Shown piece after piece: positions 8,998 to 13,416 of a stretch of 13,416 nucleotides of DNA. The DNA is taken from contig CAJNAR010000142.1 in assembly GCA_905220665.1 (NCBI GenBank), forward strand, positions 1-13,416, given 5' to 3'. Under the pieces are notes generated by a model. That model ran no database searches, was not told where the DNA came from, and was given only the letters and a program-made list of their open reading frames with translations. Source of the DNA: Albugo candida (Eukaryota; Oomycota; Peronosporomycetes; Albuginales; Albuginaceae). The stretch's first letter is position 1, and the number at the start of each line of letters is the position of its first letter. Position numbers and translations under genes: made by a program.

Positions 8998-9881
8998 GTT
9001 AGACTCGTTCTATTTTATTTGCAGCTATGCATGGGATCACATAACAGATCAGCGGATCTTCAAGGTCACAAAGACGCGAACATGGTTACACATTTCTTTT
9101 CGAAAGGTGACGTGTTTATGAAAGCCTTCTCAGAGAACTTGAGACAGATTGCAGAATTTCAGAATGTTCTTATGCAAGTGGTTTCGCTGGGGTCAATACA
9201 TGACACCCCAAAACTCATGTTTCCTGGTCCCTAGTGCAAAAGGAAAAACACGATGACTGCAAACTTGGGATGGTCGAGTGGAATAGATCATCGGATCTCC
9301 AAGGTCACAAAGACGCGAACATCGTTACACATTTCTTTTCGAAAGGTGACGTGTTTATGAAAGCCTTCTCAGAGAACTTGAGACAGATTGCAGAATTTCA
9401 GAATGTTCTTATGCAAGTGGTTTCGCTGGGGTCAATACATGACACCCCAAAACTCATGTTTCCTGGTCCCTAGTGCAAAAGGAAAACACGATGACTGCAA
9501 ACTTGGGATGGTTGAGTGGTCTACGATCAACGCTAGGACATGCTGTGTTCAGAACCATGATTCTCCCACATAACAATACTGCATATTCAAGCATTAAACA
9601 TTTTAGACTATCACACACAGAACGAATGTGCTCCTGACCAGTCTTGCAAGCTACGGCTTCGCTCTTTCTCTTTTATATACCTGACAAAAACCAACCGTCG
9701 TTTTCTATATGGACGGTAATGAAACAGCATATTCGAGACTTAATGTCCTAACATGTGATAACAAAGGAAAACAAAGTAGCCAAGTGCAACAAACAACTTT
9801 GCACGATACACTTGCGTAGAGCAGTTATATTGTTCATTGGCTTGACTGATGTTTGAGTCTCTATACGAAATCTAGAAAAAG
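8998..9881 (+). repeat. Unit 13, long form
   Basis: L unit of 884 bp, near-identical to unit 8, with two differences visible: CAACGCTAGG for CAACGTTAGG and CATATTCAAGC for CATATTGAAGC. It also carries the A1-A2 conversion tract, so the conversion predates the five-unit duplication. Confidence 0.94.
9282..9519 (+). repeat. A2 module of unit 13, converted by A1
   Basis: Second A module, 238 bp, matching the A2 of unit 8: A2-type start (AATAGATCATCGG, CATCGTT), then sequence identical to A1 of the same unit up to GCAAAAGGAAAA. Confidence 0.88.
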
Positions 9882-10527
9882 GTCAGACTCGTTCTATTTT
9901 ATTTGCAGCTATGCATGGGATCACATAACAGATCAGCGCATCTTCAAGGTCACAAAGACGCGAACATGGTTACACATTTCTTTTCAAAAGGTGACGTGTT
10001 TATGAAAGCTTTCTCAGAGAACTTGAGACAGATTGCAGAATTTCAGAATGTTCTTATGCAAGTGGTTTCGCTGGGGTCAATACATGACACCCCAAAACTC
10101 ACGTTTCCTGGTCCCTAGTGAAAAAGGAAAAACACGATGACTGCAAACTTGGGATGGTTGAGTGGTCTACGATCAACGTTAGGACATGCTGTGTTCAGAA
10201 CCATGATTCTCCCACATAACAATACTGCATATTGAAGCATTAAACATTTTAGACTATCACAAAAAGAATGAATGTGCTCCTGACCAGTCTTGCGAGCTAC
10301 GACTTCGCTCTTTCTCTTTTATATACCTGACAAAAACCAACAGTCGTTTTCTATATGGACGGTAATGAAACAGCATATTCAAGACTTAATGTCCTAACAT
10401 GTGATAACAAAGGAGAACAAAGTAGCCAAGTGCAACAAACTACTTTGCACAATACACTTGCGTAGAGCAGTTATATAGTTAATTGGATTGACTGATGTTT
10501 GAGTCTCTATACGAAATCTAGAAATAG
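9882..10527 (+). repeat. Unit 14, short form
   Basis: S unit of 646 bp pairing with unit 9; shares GGAGAACAAAG, CACAAAAAGAATG and the beta tail, with AGCAG in place of AGCCG. Confidence 0.94.
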
Positions 10528-11172
10528 GTCAGACTCGTTCTATTTTATTTGCAGCTATGCATGGGATCACATAACAGATCAGCGCATCTTCAAGGTCACA
10601 AAGACGCGAACATGGTTACACATTTCTTTTCGAAAGGTGACGTGTTTGTGAAAGCCTTCTCAGAGAACTTGAGACAGATTGCAGAATTTCAGATTGTTCT
10701 TATGCAAGTGGTTTCGCTGGGGTCAATACATGACACCCCAAAACTCACGTTTCCTGGTCCCTAGTGAAAAAGGAAAACACGATGACTGCAAACTTGGGAT
10801 GGTTGAGTGGTCTACGATCAACGTTAGGACATGCTGTGTTCAGAACCATGATTCTCCCACATAACAATACTGCATATTGAAGCATTAAACATTTTAGACT
10901 ATCACACAAAGAATGAATGTGCTCCTGACCAGTCTTGCGAGCTACGACTTCGCTCTTTCTCTTTTATATACCTGACAAAAACCAACAGTAGTTTTCTATA
11001 TGGACGGTTATGAAACAGCATATTCAAGACTTAATGTCCTAACATGTGATAAACAAGGAAAACAAAGTAGCCAAGTGCAACAAACTACTTTGCACAATAC
11101 ACTTGCGTAGAGCAGTTATCTAGTTAATTGGATTGACTGATGTTTGAGTCTCTATACGAAATCTAGAGAAAG
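10528..11172 (+). repeat. Unit 15, short form
   Basis: S unit of 645 bp pairing with unit 10 through GTGTTTGTGAAAG, GGACGGTTATG and CTAGAGAAAGG. Private changes are CAGTAGTTTTC (weakening the tail inverted repeat), GATAAACAAGG, TTATCTAG, GACACCCC and one fewer A in AAGGAAAACACG. Confidence 0.94.
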
Positions 11173-12051
11173 GTCAGACTCGTTCTATTTTATTTGCAGC
11201 TATGCATGGGATCACATAACAGATCAGCGCATCTTCAAGGTCACAAAGACGCGAACATGGTTACACATTTCTTTCGAAAGGTGACGTGTTTATGAAGCCT
11301 TCTCAGAGAACTTGAGACAGATTGCAGAATTTCAGAATGTTCTTATGCAAGTGGTTTCGCTGGGGTCAATACATGACACCCCAAAACTCATGTTTCCTGG
11401 TCCCTAGTGAAAAAGGAAAAACACGATGACTGCAAACTTGGGATGGTTGAGTGGAATAGATGATCGGATCTCCAAGGTCACAAAGACGCGAACATGGTTA
11501 CACATTTCTTTCCGAAAGGTGACGTGTTTATGGAAGCTTTCTCAGAGAACTTGAGACAGATTGCAGAATCTGCGAATATTCTAATGCAAGTGGTTAGCTG
11601 GGGTCAATACATGACATCTCAAACTCACGTTTCCTGGTCCCTAGTGAAAAAGGAAAAACACGATGACTGCAAACTTGGGATGGTTGAGTGGTCTACGATC
11701 AACGTTAGGACATGCTGTGTTCAGAACCATGATTCTCCCACATAACAATACTGCATATTGAAGCATTAAACATTTTAGACTATCACAAAAGAATGAATGT
11801 GCTCCTGACCAGTCTTGCGAGCTACGACTTCGCTCTTTCTCTTTTATATACCTGACAAAAACCAACAGTCGTTTTCTATATGGACGGTAATGAAACAGCA
11901 TATTCAAGACTTAATTTCCTAACATGTGATAACAAAGGAAAACAAAGTAGCCAAGTGCAACAAACTACTTTGCACGATACACTTGCGTAGAGCAGTTATA
12001 TTGTTCATTGGCTTGACTGATGTTTGAGTCTCTATACGAAATCTAGAAAAG
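11173..12051 (+). repeat. Unit 16, long form with several single-base deletions
   Basis: L unit of 879 bp, four bases shorter than its partner unit 11. Deletions are in short runs: TTTCTTTCGAAAGG, TTTATGAAGCC, CACAAAAGAATG and CTAGAAAAGG. Homopolymer miscounting by the sequencing method or real drift could both explain this. The deletion in CACAAAAGAATG gives an 88-codon minus-strand frame (11641-11907) that I do not consider a gene. Confidence 0.93.
11455..11691 (+). repeat. A2 module of unit 16, frame-compatible form
   Basis: A2 of 237 bp with GGTTAGCTGGGG and ACATCTCAAAC, the same as unit 11. The plus frame is open from 11494 to 11745. Confidence 0.88.
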
Positions 12052-12072
12052 GTCAGACTCGTTCTATTTTAT

Positions 12073-12462
12073 TTGCAGCTATGCATGGGATCACATAAAA
12101 GATCAGCGCATCTTCAAGGTCACAAAGACGCGAACATGGTTACACATTTCTTTTCGAAAGGTGACGTGTTTATGAAAGCCTTCTCAGAGAACTTGAGACA
12201 GATTGCAGAATTTCAGATTGTTCTTATGCAAGTGGTTAGCTGGGGTCAATACATGACATCTCAAACTCACGTTTTCTGGTCCCTAGTGAAAAAGGAAAAA
12301 CACGATGACTGCAAACTTGGGATGGTCGAGTGGAATAGATTATCGGATCTCCAAGGTCACAAAGACGCGAACATCGTTACACATTTCTTTCCGAAAGGTG
12401 ACGTGTTTATGGAAGCTTTTTCAGAGAACTTGAGACAGATTGCAGAATTGCGAATATTCTAA
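12073..12462 (+). pseudogene. Longest open frame: fossil two-A-module coding segment (129 codons)
   Basis: Open plus-strand frame through A1 and most of A2 of unit 17. It begins inside TTTGCAG at a TTG; the first ATG is a few codons later. Two copies of the motif LQGHKDAN are followed by VTHFF and KGDVFM(K/E)AFSENLRQIAE, 79 residues apart. The stretch between them is hydrophilic and lysine-rich (VKKEKHDDCKLGMVEW). I recognise no domain, signal peptide or membrane segment. Most other A modules carry two extra bases that break the frame, and this copy ends through a one-base deletion. It is best read as a relic of a coding exon, or a chance open frame, not an expressed gene. Confidence 0.3.
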
Positions 12463-12571
12463 TGCAAGTGGTTTCGCTGGGGTCAATACATGACACCCCA
12501 AAACTCACGTTTTCTGGTCCCTAGTGAAAAAGGAAAAACACGATGACTGCAAACTTGGGATGGTTGAGTGG
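12334..12571 (+). repeat. A2 module of unit 17
   Basis: Second A module, 238 bp. It lacks one base at GAATTGCGAATATTC relative to GAATCTGCGAATATTC, which ends the long frame at 12462. Confidence 0.9.
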
Positions 12572-12932
12572 TCTACGATCAACGTTAGGACATGCTGTGT
12601 TCAGAACCATGTTTCTCCCACATAACAATACTGCATATTGAAGCATTAAACATTTTAGACTATCACACAAAGAATGAATGTGCTCCTGACCAGTCTTGCG
12701 AGCTACGACTTCGCTCTTTCTCTTTTATATACCTGACAAAAACCAACAGTCGTTTTCTATATGGACGGTAATGAAACATCATATTCAAGACTTAATGTCC
12801 TAACATGTGATAACAAAGGAGAACAAAGTAGCCAAGTGCAACAAACTACGTTGCACAATACACTTGCGTAGAGCAGTTATATTGTTCATTGGCTTGACTG
12901 ATGTTTGAGTCTCTATACGAAATCTAGAAAAG

Positions 12933-13416
12933 GTCAGACTCGTTCTATTTTATTTGCAGCTATGCATGGGATCACATAACAGATCAGCGCATCTTCAAGG
13001 TCACAAAGACGCGAACATCGTTACACATTTCTTTCCGAAAGGTGACGTGTTTATGGAAGCTTTCTCAGAGAACTTGAGACAGATTGCAGAATTTGGAAAT
13101 ATTCTAATGCAAGTGGTTTCGCTGGGGTCAATACATAACTCCACGTTTCCTGGTCCCTAGTGAAAAAGGAAAGACACGATGACTGCAAACTTGGGATGGT
13201 CGAGTGGAATAGATTATCGGATCTCCAAGGTCACAAAGACGCGAACATCGTTACACATTTCTTTCCGAAAGGTGACGTGTTTATGGAAGCTTTCTCAGAG
13301 AACTTGAGACAGATTGCAGAATCTGCGAATATTTTAATGCAAGTGGTTTCGCTGGGGTCAATACATGACACCCCAAAACTCACGTTTCCTGGTCTCTAGT
13401 GAAAAAGGAAAACACG
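12933..13416 (+). repeat. Unit 18, long form, cut by the window end
   Basis: The first 484 bp of an L unit. A1 is of the A2-like kind (CATCGTT, TTCCGAAAGG, ATGGAAGCTT) and carries a small deletion, CATAACTCCACG, in place of the ACACCCCAAAACTCACG stretch. AAGGAAAGACACG and GGTCTCTAGTG are private changes. The window stops before its B module. Confidence 0.92.
13208..13416 (+). repeat. A2 module of unit 18, partial
   Basis: Starts AATAGATTATCGG after GAGTGG and runs to the window edge. It has ATCTGCGAATATTTTAATG, a private T relative to ATATTCTAATG. Confidence 0.88.

Larger units (their letters stand above)
8518..12452 (+). repeat. Higher-order repeat, second copy
   Basis: Direct repeat of 4575-8517. 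It is a few bases shorter because of single-base deletions in units 15, 16 and 17. Comparing 5055-8113 with 8998-12051, I count about 2 differences for units 8/13, 1 for 9/14, 6 for 10/15 and 4 (all single-base length changes) for 11/16. After 12452 unit 17 still resembles units 7 and 12, but unit 18 does not match unit 8 or 13, so a third full copy is not present. Confidence 0.88.
12052..12932 (+). repeat. Unit 17, long form, recombinant tail
   Basis: L unit of 881 bp. Here A1 has the frame-compatible alleles (GGTTAGCTGGGG, ACATCTCAAAC), so A1 reads through into A2. The tail joins a beta-type left part (CACAATAC) to an alpha-type right part (TTGTTCATTGGCTTG), a combination seen in no other unit. 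Other private variants are CATAAAAGATC, GCTTTTTCAG, ACCATGTTTCTCC and CTACGTTGCAC. Confidence 0.93.
1..13416 (+). repeat. Satellite-like tandem array with two-module units
   Basis: The block starting GTCAGACTCGTTCTAT recurs head to tail at 1, 884, 1590, 2236, 2881, 3526, 4410, 5055 (as GTTAGAC), 5939, 6585, 7231, 8114, 8998 (as GTTAGAC), 9882, 10528, 11173, 12052 and 12933. Spacings fall in two classes: 645-646 bp (S) and 879-884 bp (L), with one exception of 706 bp. S is one A module plus tail module B; L is A1 plus A2 plus B. Orientation never changes and no unrelated sequence interrupts the array. No known gene family is recognisable. This architecture is typical of eukaryotic satellite DNA or a tandemly amplified genomic fragment; assigning it to a centromeric, subtelomeric or sex-chromosome location would be guesswork. 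Confidence 0.95.

Noticed and set aside
11641..11907. 88-codon minus-strand frame
   Set aside because: It exists at this length only because unit 16 lost one A in CACAAAAAGAATG; it is antisense to the A end and B module and is interrupted or shorter in sister units.
1..13416. CRISPR array
   Set aside because: Units of 645-884 bp with no unique spacers between short repeats do not fit a CRISPR array.
1..13416. Tandem rRNA, tRNA, snRNA or spliced-leader gene cluster
   Set aside because: The unit length resembles some 5S or spliced-leader clusters, but I find no 5S internal control region, tRNA A/B boxes, U6-like core, Sm-site context or known spliced-leader sequence.
1..13416. Insertion sequence, LTR or other transposon
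   Set aside because: No terminal inverted repeats, long terminal repeats, transposase or reverse transcriptase motifs, and no target-site duplications; units abut directly.
1..13416. CENP-B box, as support for a centromeric satellite
   Set aside because: I looked for the TTCG...A..CGGG pattern on both strands and did not see it.
1..13416. Iteron-type replication origin of a plasmid or phage
   Set aside because: Iterons are about 20 bp and sit beside a rep gene; neither is present, and the unit size is wrong.

Overview
The whole window is one head-to-tail tandem repeat array. I count 17 complete units and an 18th cut off by the right edge, all in the same orientation, and there is no single-copy flank on either side. 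I recognise no functional protein gene, rRNA, tRNA, CRISPR array or insertion sequence. The base composition is AT-rich. There are no bacterial operons or convincing ribosome binding sites, the array is long, the copies are homogenised, and a higher-order period is visible. All of this points to eukaryotic satellite-type DNA, or a tandemly amplified, decayed gene fragment in a eukaryote. I cannot name the species.

Units come in two sizes built from two modules. The short form (S, about 645 bp) is one A module of about 239 bp plus a tail module B of about 406 bp. The long form (L, about 884 bp) carries a second, diverged A module (A2, 237-238 bp) between A1 and B. The order is L S S S S L S L S S L L L S S L L L(partial), so long units become more frequent toward the right. 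Unit 2 also has a 61-bp internal duplication next to the only ambiguous base in the window (N at 1042).

On top of the units there is a higher-order repeat. A five-unit block of 3943 bp at 4575-8517 is repeated directly at 8518 to about 12452, with roughly a dozen differences over the four units I compared fully (5055-8113 versus 8998-12051). Neighbouring units inside a block differ much more. Units are mosaics of a few alternative sequence blocks, and several recombinant or converted units can be read directly.

The A module holds the longest plus-strand open frames. In two-A units where the A1 module has the 237-bp form, the frame runs through both modules (79-codon period; best at 12073-12462). 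In most copies two single-base differences make the period 239 bp and break the frame. Frame-breaking indels are tolerated throughout, so I read the A module as a possible fossil coding segment that now evolves as noncoding repeat DNA. Exon-like signals recur in each unit (a pyrimidine-rich stretch ending in TTTGCAG before A1, ATTAAA after the A frame, a TATATA motif in B), but none is supported beyond its sequence match.
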